From NCBI GenBank assembly GCA_964631265.1, contig CAZVWW010000004.1:1-59402 (forward strand): DNA of 59,402 nucleotides, written 5' to 3'. Of the stretch, positions 25,187 to 34,066 are shown in pieces (position 1 is the stretch's first letter; each line of letters starts with the position of its first letter). The notes under the pieces are model-generated. The model searched no databases. It had not been told where the DNA came from and worked only from the letters and a program-made list of their open reading frames with translations. The DNA comes from CAZVWW01 sp964631265. GTDB lineage: Bacteria > Thermotogota > Thermotogae > MWEM01. Made by a program: the position numbers and the translations under genes.

Positions 25187-27112
25187 TCAATTAAGCAAAT
25201 TCTTTTTGATCATTTCAATGAGTTCTTCTGCCTCAAACGGCTTTGACAGATAATCGTCAAAACCGGCCCCGAGTATTTTCTTTTTATCATCAGCACTCGC
25301 GTAAACCGTTAAAGCCAGAACTGGAACATCAGAATTCAACTCATACATCTTTTCTCTTACTTCAAATCCATCCATTAACGGCATCTGAATATCGAGTAAT
25401 ACCAGATCGTACTCTTCGTTCTCGAATTTCTCAAGGGCGTTAAACCCATCATAGGCCTCATCATATTTCAGTCCGTATTTATGGAGTATCTTCTTCACGA
25501 TAAACCGGTTGATCATCGAATCATCAACGACCAAAATCCGTTTTTCAGGGCTGAACGCTTTCTGGTTGAACCCGTTTTTTTCTTCAGAATGCCCGAAATA
25601 TCGGACGGGAATATACACCTTAAAGATTGATCCCTTTCCCTCGGTACTGTTCAGGAATATTTTACCGTTCATCTTCTCAACTATTTTCCCAACAATGGGG
25701 ATACCCAGACCCAATCCTTCGAATGGTTTAGTCAGGCTTAAATCCGCCTGGTAAAAGAGCTTATAGATATTTCTCTGTACTTCCTCACTCATTCCAATCC
25801 CCGTATCGGAGATGGAAAAGAGGATTTGTCCTGTAGCCTTATCCGTTCTTTTAAAAACGGCGGCCAGTTTAACCGTTCCAGTCTGCGTAAACTTAACGGC
25901 ATTGCCCACAAGGTTGTTCAATATCTGTCTTATCCTCGTTTTATCGCTGATAATCATTTGTGGTATTTCCTCTATTTCATACTTAAATTCAATCCCCTTC
26001 TCTTTTGCAGATAATTTGAAAGTGTCATGGATTTCTGCCAATAATTCGTAAATATCAAAGGTAGTTTTATCAAGAGTGATCTTCCCGGTCCTGAATTTGA
26101 CGACATCATACAGCTCGTCGAAAATGTTCTTCAGTTGAAGTGAAGAGTTGTAAGACATGTCCAGTAGAGAAAGTTGTTCCTCGTCTGTTATCTCATTCTT
26201 GAGTAATTCGAGGGTGGCCATAATCCCCGTTAAAGGCGTTCTTATTTCATGGCTCAGATTAGTGAGAAATGCCGATTTAGCCTCGTCTGCTATATTGGCC
26301 TTTTTTTCCATTTCCCTGGCAATGTCTTTCTCCTTTTTCAGCTCCCGAGAATATTGTGTATTCAGGGTCAACTGTTTGTTTAGCTTGTCTCTTGAAACCA
26401 ACGTTTTTTTCAGTTTTCTGTGCATTTCATTGAGGGTCTTCTTGAAGTCTCCGATTTCATTGTCTTCTTTGATTTCTATTTCTTCGTAATCAAGAGAGTC
26501 CGTATATCTTTCAATATGATCATCTATTTCAAACAGCGGTTTTAATATTTTTTTAACAATTCGTATGGAGACAAAGAAGACTAAAAAAAGGAGAAGAGAC
26601 CCGAAGAGGAATAAAACAACGGAGTCTTCATTTTTCTTTTTAAGTAATTGAGCATGTATCTTCCGTTTTAATTCAAGTGATAGCTCATACATCCTGAGCG
26701 AACCGATCGTGATCTCCTCATAGAGAATACTTCTCTTTTTCTGGCCATCTCTCCCGTTTGAGTAAAGGTCTTTTACGCTGTTTTCAAAATGATCCAGACC
26801 AAGAGCAATATTGTCCAGTATTTTTCTTTCCTCGTGATCCTCAAACGCTCTTTTCTGAAACGCAATCAGCGAATTTAACTCGCGAATGTTTTTATCCAGT
26901 TGCTCAGTGATCCTCTCGTCATACTCCATAATTGATATATCATCCGAAAGCGATTTGATGATGAATACTCGTCTTGCGATCTCATCAATGGACTCGCTCT
27001 TCTTGATGTGATTGAGAATGTTAAAATGCGAGGTGATGAGTGAAAGAAAAAGGAAAACCATCAAACCCATGGATATGATTATGAAGATTCTCGTCTCTGT
27101 TTTAATTCTCAT
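25187..27112 (-). CDS. Membrane hybrid histidine kinase with C-terminal receiver
   Basis: 641 residues. Helix 1 (about 8-28), an extracytoplasmic helical sensor region (about 30-160), helix 2 (about 163-183), a HAMP-like linker and a coiled coil come first. Then come the H-box LSHEIRTPLTGIMA (about 287), an ATPase domain (NLVGNAVKFTQ, DTGIGM, GLGLGIPI) and a receiver domain (about 525-640) with VVDDS, acceptor Asp in LVLLDIQMPLMDG and Lys in DDYLSKPFE. The sensor region resembles four-helix bundles. It starts 35 bases after the THI5-like binding protein gene, suggesting that protein presents the ligand. Confidence 0.93.
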   Translation of the reverse strand: MRIKTETRIFIIISMGLMVFLFLSLITSHFNILNHIKKSESIDEIARRVFIIKSLSDDISIMEYDERITEQLDKNIRELNSLIAFQKRAFEDHEERKILDNIALGLDHFENSVKDLYSNGRDGQKKRSILYEEITIGSLRMYELSLELKRKIHAQLLKKKNEDSVVLFLFGSLLLFLVFFVSIRIVKKILKPLFEIDDHIERYTDSLDYEEIEIKEDNEIGDFKKTLNEMHRKLKKTLVSRDKLNKQLTLNTQYSRELKKEKDIAREMEKKANIADEAKSAFLTNLSHEIRTPLTGIMATLELLKNEITDEEQLSLLDMSYNSSLQLKNIFDELYDVVKFRTGKITLDKTTFDIYELLAEIHDTFKLSAKEKGIEFKYEIEEIPQMIISDKTRIRQILNNLVGNAVKFTQTGTVKLAAVFKRTDKATGQILFSISDTGIGMSEEVQRNIYKLFYQADLSLTKPFEGLGLGIPIVGKIVEKMNGKIFLNSTEGKGSIFKVYIPVRYFGHSEEKNGFNQKAFSPEKRILVVDDSMINRFIVKKILHKYGLKYDEAYDGFNALEKFENEEYDLVLLDIQMPLMDGFEVREKMYELNSDVPVLALTVYASADDKKKILGAGFDDYLSKPFEAEELIEMIKKNLLN

Positions 27113-27147
27113 AATTTGAATGCATCCCGCCTTTTCTCAAAAGTGTT

Positions 27148-28173
27148 TTAATAGATACTGACCGAATCCGGATCAACTGCCTTCAGGTATTTCTCTTCAA
27201 TGTTATCCAGGTAATTATAATCTCCGGGTTTAATACCCTCAACCCCTTTTTCGATCAGCCAATTCCTCTCGGATTCCATTGAGATCAACACCGTTTGAGG
27301 CAGACTGACTTTGTAATCGTTGTCCTTCAAGGCGTGTCTGGCATGGGTTTCTTTGTAATCATACGTATCCTTGAAAATCTTCAATACTTGCTCCTCATTC
27401 GTTTTCTTACTATCGGAGGAATATAAAAACCTCTCTGCTTCTTTTAACGAACGAAGCAGTGGAACGGCTCTTCTTTCACGCAGGTTGTTTTCTTTGGTGA
27501 TTAAAAGAAAATAAGAGAGGCAGTCGGCTTGGATGTTGACTGTTTGAATCTGTTTTCCTAATGCTTCCCTGATTTTGTTAACGTAAGGCTGCCAGACTAC
27601 AACCCCGTCAAGGCTCCCCTTCTTTAGAGCAGCAAGCATCTCATCAGGATTGATATCAATATAGTCAACATTATCATGAGGGATATCGTTCAAGATATTG
27701 AATTTTTGAATCTGAAATTCGGCAAGACTTTTGTGTTTGACTCCAATCTTCAGGTTACTCAGATTGAGCTTTTCATTATCCATCGACTCTTTCTTAACGA
27801 TTAAATGGATCAGTCTCGGGAAATCGATTGTAGAGATGATTTGAAGTTCAGGATTTTTGCTGATAAAATTAACAGCTACAAACTCAGACGCTGTCGATAT
27901 ATCCACCCGGTCCTCGATGAGGGCCTGCATCGCCTCAACGCCCGAATCGGTTTTGTGTAAGGTTACCTCTAATCCGTTCTCGGAAAAAAGGCCAAGTTCC
28001 TTACTGAGATACAAAAGGAATGAACTCTCTGAGTGGGAAACCCCGACACTGATCTTTTCCTGTCGGGTCTCTTCTTGATTAAAGGTGATGAAGACTAAAT
28101 AGGAAAGAATAAAGGCGCCCAACAACGCAATGATGATGATTCCCAAAAATGTTCTTCTATGCATATTTCTCAT
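27148..28173 (-). CDS. Membrane-anchored NMT1/THI5-like (SsuA/TauA-type) binding protein
   Basis: About 341 residues. An N-terminal membrane helix (about 10-30) without lipobox is followed by a two-lobed ligand-binding domain: VGVSHSESSFLLYLSKELGLFSENGLEVTL, then the SGVEAMQALIEDRVDISTAS segment and DGVVVWQPYVNKIREALG. This family carries substrate for nitrate, taurine or pyrimidine ABC importers. Here no permease or ATPase follows; instead a hybrid kinase starts 35 bases downstream. A sensory role is therefore inferred. Start is ATG 28173 (GGTGGAAAG upstream) or ATG 28164. Confidence 0.85.
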   Translation of the reverse strand: MRNMHRRTFLGIIIIALLGAFILSYLVFITFNQEETRQEKISVGVSHSESSFLLYLSKELGLFSENGLEVTLHKTDSGVEAMQALIEDRVDISTASEFVAVNFISKNPELQIISTIDFPRLIHLIVKKESMDNEKLNLSNLKIGVKHKSLAEFQIQKFNILNDIPHDNVDYIDINPDEMLAALKKGSLDGVVVWQPYVNKIREALGKQIQTVNIQADCLSYFLLITKENNLRERRAVPLLRSLKEAERFLYSSDSKKTNEEQVLKIFKDTYDYKETHARHALKDNDYKVSLPQTVLISMESERNWLIEKGVEGIKPGDYNYLDNIEEKYLKAVDPDSVSIY

Positions 28174-28288
28174 CTTCTTTCCACCATGTAAAAATGAGAT
28201 AGAATAATGGTGCGAAGCCAATGAAATATAGTTTTAAATTGTGTTTCTTTAAAAGCCTGCTACTAAACTTTTTTAGATTTCAATTGAT

Positions 28289-28297
28289 ATTATAGCA
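28289..28297 (-). promoter_or_regulatory. Extended -10 promoter of the signalling cluster
   Basis: The minus strand reads TGCTATAAT, an extended -10 box, about 115 bases upstream of the THI5-like gene. A TTATTT sits 17 bases further upstream as a weak -35. It is the best promoter candidate for the run of five minus-strand genes. The rest of 28174-28488 holds only a plus-strand TATAAT at 28396-28401 that may serve the next gene. Confidence 0.55.
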
Positions 28298-28488
28298 TAA
28301 TCCAATCAAGAAAATAATCTTGAAGTTGATACGCTTTTTTCCAACTAAGATGGCTTTCTTTCAATATATTTAACATCCTCGTAGCGGGAATAATGTATAA
28401 TAATGTGTCTATCGATTCAGGCATCTTTTAAATATAACCATAAACCAACCACAATCTCCTCATGGTGTGGTTTATTCCGGAGGTCCCT

Positions 28489-29469
28489 ATGAATAAAGAT
28501 AAATACTTACGCTTTTGTAAAAAGAAACACCTTGAAAAAGAGCTCATCGAAAACGGAATCGATTATGTTATGACCATGGGAAAAGATCTCAACAGAGCAG
28601 GTCTAACCCCTGAGAATACTGAAAAGAAAGTTGTTCAGGAACACGTTGACCGTTTAATCTCAAAAGGAGAAAACAGCTATACAAGACTGGCTTTACTGGC
28701 GTATTATTTCCATTCCATCGACAGAAGAGATCTTTACATCTATTTCACTCAATTGCTGGGCGTAAGAGGTGTGATCGAAAACATCCGGAAACGGGCCGGC
28801 ATGATTTTAAAAGAAGAAAACGTTCTCGAGGATATACAGAATATCTCATCTCCTCCTCTCGGGAGTTCCCCTTCAGCCTATCCGCCATTTATACAAACTT
28901 TTATGAAGCTCCTTAAGAGAGTCCTGTCAACTGAAGAAGCAAGATGGGTCCTGGCGGGAAACAATCATCAAATCCCAAAAGAGGCTTTTGAAAAGGAAAA
29001 AGAACATTTTCTACAGTCCGAAACACTTGATGATTATCTCCGGGCACATCATGAGCGCTCTGTTGAAACGCTTCAACAACATGCAGACGAAGGGACAATA
29101 TGGTTTGAGCAACTCATAACCCCTGAAGTCGTTTCGTTTGTCAGAGAAAACCCGGAAATACTGGGAGGGGTAAGGCACAACGACAAGATCTACGTTACCA
29201 AAATCCCCTACAATCCCTCAGCGTTCATCAAAGCAAAAGTGGTTGAGAAGAAGAGGTATCATGCCTGCCATTGCGGTTTTGTCAGAGAGCATCTGAAAAA
29301 CGGTCTTGTTGATATCGATCCCGACTGGTGTTACTGCAGTGCCGGATTTGCAAAGACTCTTTATGAGCATTTGTTTGAGCGGGAGCTGGAGGCTGAACTA
29401 CTTCAAAGCCCTTTAACCGGGGAGGTACTCTGTCGCTTTGCCATCAGAGTACCTGAAGCCTTTTTATGA
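28489..29469 (+). CDS. DUF6144-like Cys-rich protein
   Basis: 326 residues, soluble. The N-terminal two thirds are helical. The C-terminal region carries CHCGFVREHL followed by WCYCSAGFAKTLYEHLFE and an EVLCRFAIRVPE tail. This CxC...CYCSAGF pattern occurs in uncharacterised DUF6144-type and related heme/thiol-like ligand proteins; the four or five Cys residues could hold a metal or cluster. The ATG at 28489 sits behind CCGGAGGTCCCT, so earlier in-frame starts are dropped. The diguanylate cyclase gene follows. The family name is from memory and the function is unknown. Confidence 0.6.
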   Translation: MNKDKYLRFCKKKHLEKELIENGIDYVMTMGKDLNRAGLTPENTEKKVVQEHVDRLISKGENSYTRLALLAYYFHSIDRRDLYIYFTQLLGVRGVIENIRKRAGMILKEENVLEDIQNISSPPLGSSPSAYPPFIQTFMKLLKRVLSTEEARWVLAGNNHQIPKEAFEKEKEHFLQSETLDDYLRAHHERSVETLQQHADEGTIWFEQLITPEVVSFVRENPEILGGVRHNDKIYVTKIPYNPSAFIKAKVVEKKRYHACHCGFVREHLKNGLVDIDPDWCYCSAGFAKTLYEHLFERELEAELLQSPLTGEVLCRFAIRVPEAFL

Positions 29470-29523
29470 TCTTTGATTGATTAAGCTTATCAACAAACAG
29501 AATGATTCAGGGGGTGATCAACA

Positions 29524-31209
29524 ATCCAGACTAAAAACTGGTCCGGAAAGGTATTGGAAAAGACAAAACTGGGGTTTGCGAGACATCAGATAATAAAAGA
29601 CAGTCAAGGACGATCCGTGGATTTTATCTTTTTAGAGATCAATCCGGCATTCGAGAAGATAACCGGAATGAAAAAGCAGGAGATTTTAAATAAGCGAGTC
29701 ACCGAAGTGTTACCGGGAATCATCAACGATCAGATCGACTGGATAGACATTTTCGGACGTGTTGCCTTGGAGGGGGTCAGCGATAATATTGAAGAGTATT
29801 CTTCTGTCTTTGGAAAATGGTTATCAGTGGATGTATTTTCCTGTGAGCCGGGCTATTTCACCACCCTGTTCAGAGATATCTCCGAAATCAAAGAAAGGCA
29901 AAAGGAATCCGAAAAGTTGAAAAGAAGAATGGAGCTTGCTTTAGATGCAGGAGATCTCGGTTTCTGGGACTGGAATCTAAAGACCGGTTATGCCTATTTT
30001 AATCCAACAGCACACAGAATGATGGGCTATGAGACAGGGGACATAAAACCAGAGATGGATGCCTGGATGAATCTTATTCATCCCGATGACAGAAACGGCC
30101 TGATCAAGAGGATTAACAACTACGTGGAGAACGATCAGCCTGCACCTGAGGAATTCAGAATGAAGTGTAAAGATGGTCGTTATAAATGGTTTTCAGTCAA
30201 AGGCAAGACGTATGAAAGAACAAAAGACAATCAACCGGTTAGAGCGCTCGGCGTCATATACGATGTGGATAAGAAAAGAAGAGAGGAAAATCACAGAATT
30301 TTAATTGAAAACATTCCAACTCAGATCTGGTACTTAAAAGATGAAAGAACTTATGGAGCGATCAATGAAGCTCATGCCGGGTTTTTAGGTCTCTTGAAAG
30401 AAGAGATTGAGTTTAAGGATATAAAACAAGTCTTTTCAGAACAGATAGCCGAGGCAATCATCGAAGCAAACAAGAAAGTTTTTAACGCGGGAAACTCTGT
30501 TCAGGTAGATGAATGGCTGCCGAATTCCAGAGGTGAGAAAAGGTTGATTGCCATCACAAAGACCCCTAAATTAGACGCAGACGGGAATGTTGAATATGTT
30601 GTTTGTTCAGGTCAGGATATAACTGAAAAATGGCTCTGGGAGAAAACCGTGTTAGAGAGTCGTGAGAAATACATAGTACTCAGTCATAAACTTGAAAGGG
30701 TTTCAGTAACGGATGAACTGACAGGGCTTCCAAACAGACGAGGGTTCAATCTCGCTATTAAGAGAGAGTGGAAGAGAGCCGTCAGAAAGGGATACCCGAT
30801 TTCATTAATCATCCTTGATATTGATTATTTCAAATACTACAACGATTCAAAAGGACATCTGGAAGGTGATCAACTCCTTAAAAAAGCAGCCGGAACACTC
30901 GCATCTGTTTTTAAAAGACCCACAGACCTCTTTGCAAGGTACGGCGGAGACGAATTCGTGGCTATAATACCGGAATCGCAAAAAGAGGGCGTCATTCAAC
31001 TCGCAGAAGCCTGCAGAAAAAGTGTTGAACAAATGGCAGTTCCAAACAGAAACTCGCCGATCGCCGATTATATCACTATCTCTGTTGGCATCGGTAAAAC
31101 TGAACCTGGTAACACAGATGAATTTGAAGAATTGATGCGGATTGCCGATAAGGCCTTATACAGGGCCAAAGAAAGAGGCAGAAACCGGACTGAGTTTGAG
31201 GTTATATAA
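29524..31209 (+). CDS. PAS-PAS-PAS diguanylate cyclase (GGDEF)
   Basis: About 560 residues, no membrane helix. Three PAS-like sensor domains (about 10-125, 130-255 and 265-380) precede a GGDEF domain with intact active site YGGDEFVAI. A product-inhibition I-site RPTD is placed five residues before it. It should make cyclic di-GMP. The start is unusual: the frame opens at 29518 and a strong CAGGGGGTGAT site precedes a non-canonical ATC at 29524, while the first standard codon is TTG at 29554 with GGAAAGG only two bases away. PAS homology begins before 29554, so an early start is chosen tentatively. Confidence 0.88.
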   Translation: MQTKNWSGKVLEKTKLGFARHQIIKDSQGRSVDFIFLEINPAFEKITGMKKQEILNKRVTEVLPGIINDQIDWIDIFGRVALEGVSDNIEEYSSVFGKWLSVDVFSCEPGYFTTLFRDISEIKERQKESEKLKRRMELALDAGDLGFWDWNLKTGYAYFNPTAHRMMGYETGDIKPEMDAWMNLIHPDDRNGLIKRINNYVENDQPAPEEFRMKCKDGRYKWFSVKGKTYERTKDNQPVRALGVIYDVDKKRREENHRILIENIPTQIWYLKDERTYGAINEAHAGFLGLLKEEIEFKDIKQVFSEQIAEAIIEANKKVFNAGNSVQVDEWLPNSRGEKRLIAITKTPKLDADGNVEYVVCSGQDITEKWLWEKTVLESREKYIVLSHKLERVSVTDELTGLPNRRGFNLAIKREWKRAVRKGYPISLIILDIDYFKYYNDSKGHLEGDQLLKKAAGTLASVFKRPTDLFARYGGDEFVAIIPESQKEGVIQLAEACRKSVEQMAVPNRNSPIADYITISVGIGKTEPGNTDEFEELMRIADKALYRAKERGRNRTEFEVI

Positions 31210-32194
31210 CCCTTTCAGCTGTGGTTTTTCTGGGGATTAGCTTCGTTGGCAGAACGATCCGGTTCTTCTTAACAGGCTTATCATTGATGATCTTCACAAG
31301 AAGCCTGGCGGCTTCATAACCCAGTTCGTATATGGGTTGACGCATGGTCGTCAAAGGCGGGGTGAATTTTGAGCTGAATATCAGATCGTCAAAACCGGTA
31401 ACACTTACATCCCCGGGAACACGCACCCCGCGTTTTCTCAATGAATCGATGACGCCAAATGCAATGATATCGTCCCCGCATACGATTGCATCAGGTATCT
31501 TTTTAAGAGATTTAGCCGTTTCAAATCCCTCTTCATATGAAAAACCGGAATAGACCATCTTATAGTTCTTGATATCGGCTTTTCTCAGAGCGAGTTCGAA
31601 CCCTTCCCGTCTCTTCTCGGCTGTATAGGTTCCCTTTTTTCCGTTTATCATTAGAAAAGACCGGTGATTCAAGTTAATCAGATAAGCGACCAGGTCGTTC
31701 ATCCCTTCGATATTATCGACGATAACATAATTCTTGTCAATATTATCGTATATTCTGTCGATGAAGACAATTCTTTTTCGGTTTTCGAGGTTATCTATGA
31801 AGGGCGTCTTGCCTCCGCTTCCTACAAAGAGCAACCCATCCACATTCTTGGATTTTAATGTGTTGAAGAGCTTTTTTTCCATCTTCAAATCAAAGTCGGA
31901 ATTGCCGAGCATCATCACATAATTCTGTTTTCGCAGATAATCCTCCGCTCCCTTTACAATAATGGGGAAAAAGGGATTGGTGATATTCGGTATGATAACG
32001 CCAACAACATTTGTCTTTCCTTTTCGAAGGCTTCTGGCAATCTGGTCCGGAGAATAGCCCAGTGCTTCAACTGCATTCATGACTCTTATATGGAGTTCCT
32101 CATTGACAGGGGCTGAATCATTGATCACTCTCGAGACGGTTGATGATGAAACGCCAGCCAACTTGGCAACCTGCTTCATGGTGGGTGTTTTCAT
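31202..32194 (-). CDS. rbsR: LacI-family repressor, probable RbsR
   Basis: A 330-residue regulator. The N-terminal helix-turn-helix (TMKQVAKLAGVSSSTVSRVIN) and hinge helix (DQIARSLRKGKT) are followed by a ribose-type periplasmic-binding fold (about 60-328; NPFFPIIVKGAEDYL, FIDR, GFDDLIFS). It is the last gene of rbsDACBK and very probably controls that operon through the two GAAANCGNTTTC operators at 36901-36924. The ATG follows AGGAGG. Its stop overlaps the end of the converging diguanylate cyclase gene by eight bases. Confidence 0.9.
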   Translation of the reverse strand: MKTPTMKQVAKLAGVSSSTVSRVINDSAPVNEELHIRVMNAVEALGYSPDQIARSLRKGKTNVVGVIIPNITNPFFPIIVKGAEDYLRKQNYVMMLGNSDFDLKMEKKLFNTLKSKNVDGLLFVGSGGKTPFIDNLENRKRIVFIDRIYDNIDKNYVIVDNIEGMNDLVAYLINLNHRSFLMINGKKGTYTAEKRREGFELALRKADIKNYKMVYSGFSYEEGFETAKSLKKIPDAIVCGDDIIAFGVIDSLRKRGVRVPGDVSVTGFDDLIFSSKFTPPLTTMRQPIYELGYEAARLLVKIINDKPVKKNRIVLPTKLIPRKTTAERVI

Positions 32195-32208
32195 TCACAA
32201 ACCTCCTG

Positions 32209-33108
32209 TCATTCGACCTCTTCAATGGGCGGGATAGATGGTTGCGCCCCTCTTCGAGTCACTGATAACGAAGCGGCTTTTACAGCAAATTTCAGAGCAT
32301 CTCTTTTGCTCATATTTCGGGAAAGACCGACGGCAAATGCACCGTTAAAGACATCCCCGGCAGCTGTAGAATCGAGTGCCCTGACTGTTGGCGGGTTAAT
32401 CTCTGTAATATTGTTGTGATTATCAATCAACAGTACCGGTCTTTTTCCGTTTTTAAGGATAAGATGTTTCACATTCAACTCACTCCGGAATCGTATCGCC
32501 TTTTCCCTTGTTGTCCTTTCATCGCTCCCGAATATTTTATCATAAAGAAAGGCAAATTCCGTTTCATTCGGCGTTAAGAAGTCAACATTGTCCAGGATTT
32601 CAAGCGATGTCTTTTCCTTTGGTGCCGGATCGTAAATGATGGACTTCCCGGCAGTTCTGAGAGTTTTTATTGCATATTCAACCGTTTCTAAAGGAACCTC
32701 GTTCTGTAAGAGCGCAATGGAAAAAAAGCTTCCGTACTTTTCAAGAAAATCATCAATATCCGAGCGATCGAGCAGGTCGTTGGCTCCCCCGTATATGACA
32801 ATCCGGTTCTCGCCTTCTTCACTGACTTCGATAAAGGCACTGCCGGTCTTTGTCTCCGATTTTCGAACGCCTGAGATCTTTGCCTCTTCAAATCGTTTGA
32901 GATAGTCTTCTCCCGAACTGTCATTCCCGACAAGACTGCAGAAAAACGTTTCCCTCTTCGAAAGGCGGGCACATGTCATGGCCTGATTAGCGCCCTTACC
33001 GCCGAAATAATAGTTCAGCGTCTTAGCTCTTTGCGTCTCTCCCGGTTTTGTGAAATGCGGGACTTCATAAACGATATCAACATTTGAACTACCTATAATG
33101 CCAATCAT
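32209..33108 (-). CDS. rbsK: Ribokinase
   Basis: A PfkB-family kinase of 299 residues that phosphorylates ribose at O5 using ATP. The first signature YFGGKGANQAMTCARL lies near residue 34. The second signature with catalytic Asp is DSTAAGDVFNGAFAVGL near residue 245. It starts behind GGAGCTGAT, 73 bases after the binding-protein gene with an attenuator-like hairpin between, and the LacI repressor gene follows 14 bases later. The gene is full length. Confidence 0.95.
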   Translation of the reverse strand: MIGIIGSSNVDIVYEVPHFTKPGETQRAKTLNYYFGGKGANQAMTCARLSKRETFFCSLVGNDSSGEDYLKRFEEAKISGVRKSETKTGSAFIEVSEEGENRIVIYGGANDLLDRSDIDDFLEKYGSFFSIALLQNEVPLETVEYAIKTLRTAGKSIIYDPAPKEKTSLEILDNVDFLTPNETEFAFLYDKIFGSDERTTREKAIRFRSELNVKHLILKNGKRPVLLIDNHNNITEINPPTVRALDSTAAGDVFNGAFAVGLSRNMSKRDALKFAVKAASLSVTRRGAQPSIPPIEEVE

Positions 33109-33135
33109 TCTAAATCAGCTCCATCTTAAGAATGT

Positions 33136-33167
33136 AAAAAGCAGAAGAGGGGTACCCCCTCCTCTGC
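33136..33167 (-). terminator. Intrinsic terminator/attenuator between rbsB and rbsK
   Basis: On the minus strand a GC-rich stem (GCAGAGGAGGGG with CCCCTCTTCTGC) is followed by five Ts, just after the rbsB stop. It should reduce, not abolish, expression of rbsK and the repressor relative to the transporter genes. Confidence 0.75.
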
Positions 33168-33181
33168 AATGTTAAAATGAC

Positions 33182-34045
33182 TTATTGAACTACTTTCAGA
33201 TCTACAGGTATATAAACAGTACCGGTTTCCAGGAAGTTGTAGGCCTTTTCAACAGCCATCTCTCCCATAAGGGCAGGCTGTTGAGCTATCGTTCCGGCCA
33301 TCTCTCCCTTTTCCACGGCCTTAACGGCATCATCGATCGCGTCAAACCCGACAACAACAACCTCATCCAGTTTTCCTGCAGCTCTAAGGGCCTCAACCGC
33401 GCCAAGAGCCATGCCATCATTCTGGGCAAAGACAGCATCAATATCAGGATGGGCCTGCAGGATGTTTTCCATTACCTTCAAACCCTCTGCACGGTTGAAG
33501 TTAGCACTCTGTTTTGCAACAAGTTCTATATCGGGATAGTCTTTCAGTTTTGTTTCAAAACCCTTTCCACGGTCTCTTGCAGCTGAAGTTCCTGGAATTC
33601 CGACGAGTTCTACAACCTTCCCTTTCTGATGGATCTTTCCGGCGAGAAATTCCGCGGCCATAGCACCTCCGGCAACATTATCGGAAGCAATATGAACCAG
33701 AACATCTCCCCCGTTAGCGCCACGATCCACGGTGATAACCGGAATCCCTGCGTTGTTTGCATCTTCAATAGCTGTTACGATGGCATCGCTGTCTGTTGGA
33801 TTGATGATTAGAAGATCGACCTTTCTCTGAATCAGATCCTGGATGTCATTCAACTGCTTTGCTGCATTATCTCTCGCATCCACAACCGTTATTTCCACTC
33901 CCAGATCAGCGGCTTTCTCCTCTGCACCGTTTTTCAGTGTTACAAAAAAGGGATTGTTAAGGGTTGAAACTGAGAGTCCCACTTTTGCGGCAAATCCAAC
34001 TGACAACAGTCCGACGATCATGATTACAATGAGCAACTTTCTCAT
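33182..34045 (-). CDS. rbsB: D-ribose-binding protein
   Basis: A 287-residue periplasmic sugar-binding protein with a signal peptide (MRKLLIVIMIVGLLSVGFAA). The family fold shows VSTLNNPFFVTLKNGAEEKA, the DLLIINPTDSDAIVTAIEDANNAGIPVITVDRGANGG region and FAQNDGMALGAVEAL. These match RbsB/CUT2 binding proteins; the exact pentose is not fixed by sequence but the operon content says ribose. The ATG at 34045 lies seven bases after AGGAGG, and the in-frame GTG upstream overlaps it. Confidence 0.94.
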   Translation of the reverse strand: MRKLLIVIMIVGLLSVGFAAKVGLSVSTLNNPFFVTLKNGAEEKAADLGVEITVVDARDNAAKQLNDIQDLIQRKVDLLIINPTDSDAIVTAIEDANNAGIPVITVDRGANGGDVLVHIASDNVAGGAMAAEFLAGKIHQKGKVVELVGIPGTSAARDRGKGFETKLKDYPDIELVAKQSANFNRAEGLKVMENILQAHPDIDAVFAQNDGMALGAVEALRAAGKLDEVVVVGFDAIDDAVKAVEKGEMAGTIAQQPALMGEMAVEKAYNFLETGTVYIPVDLKVVQ

Positions 34046-34066
34046 GAACACACCTCCTAAGGTTGG

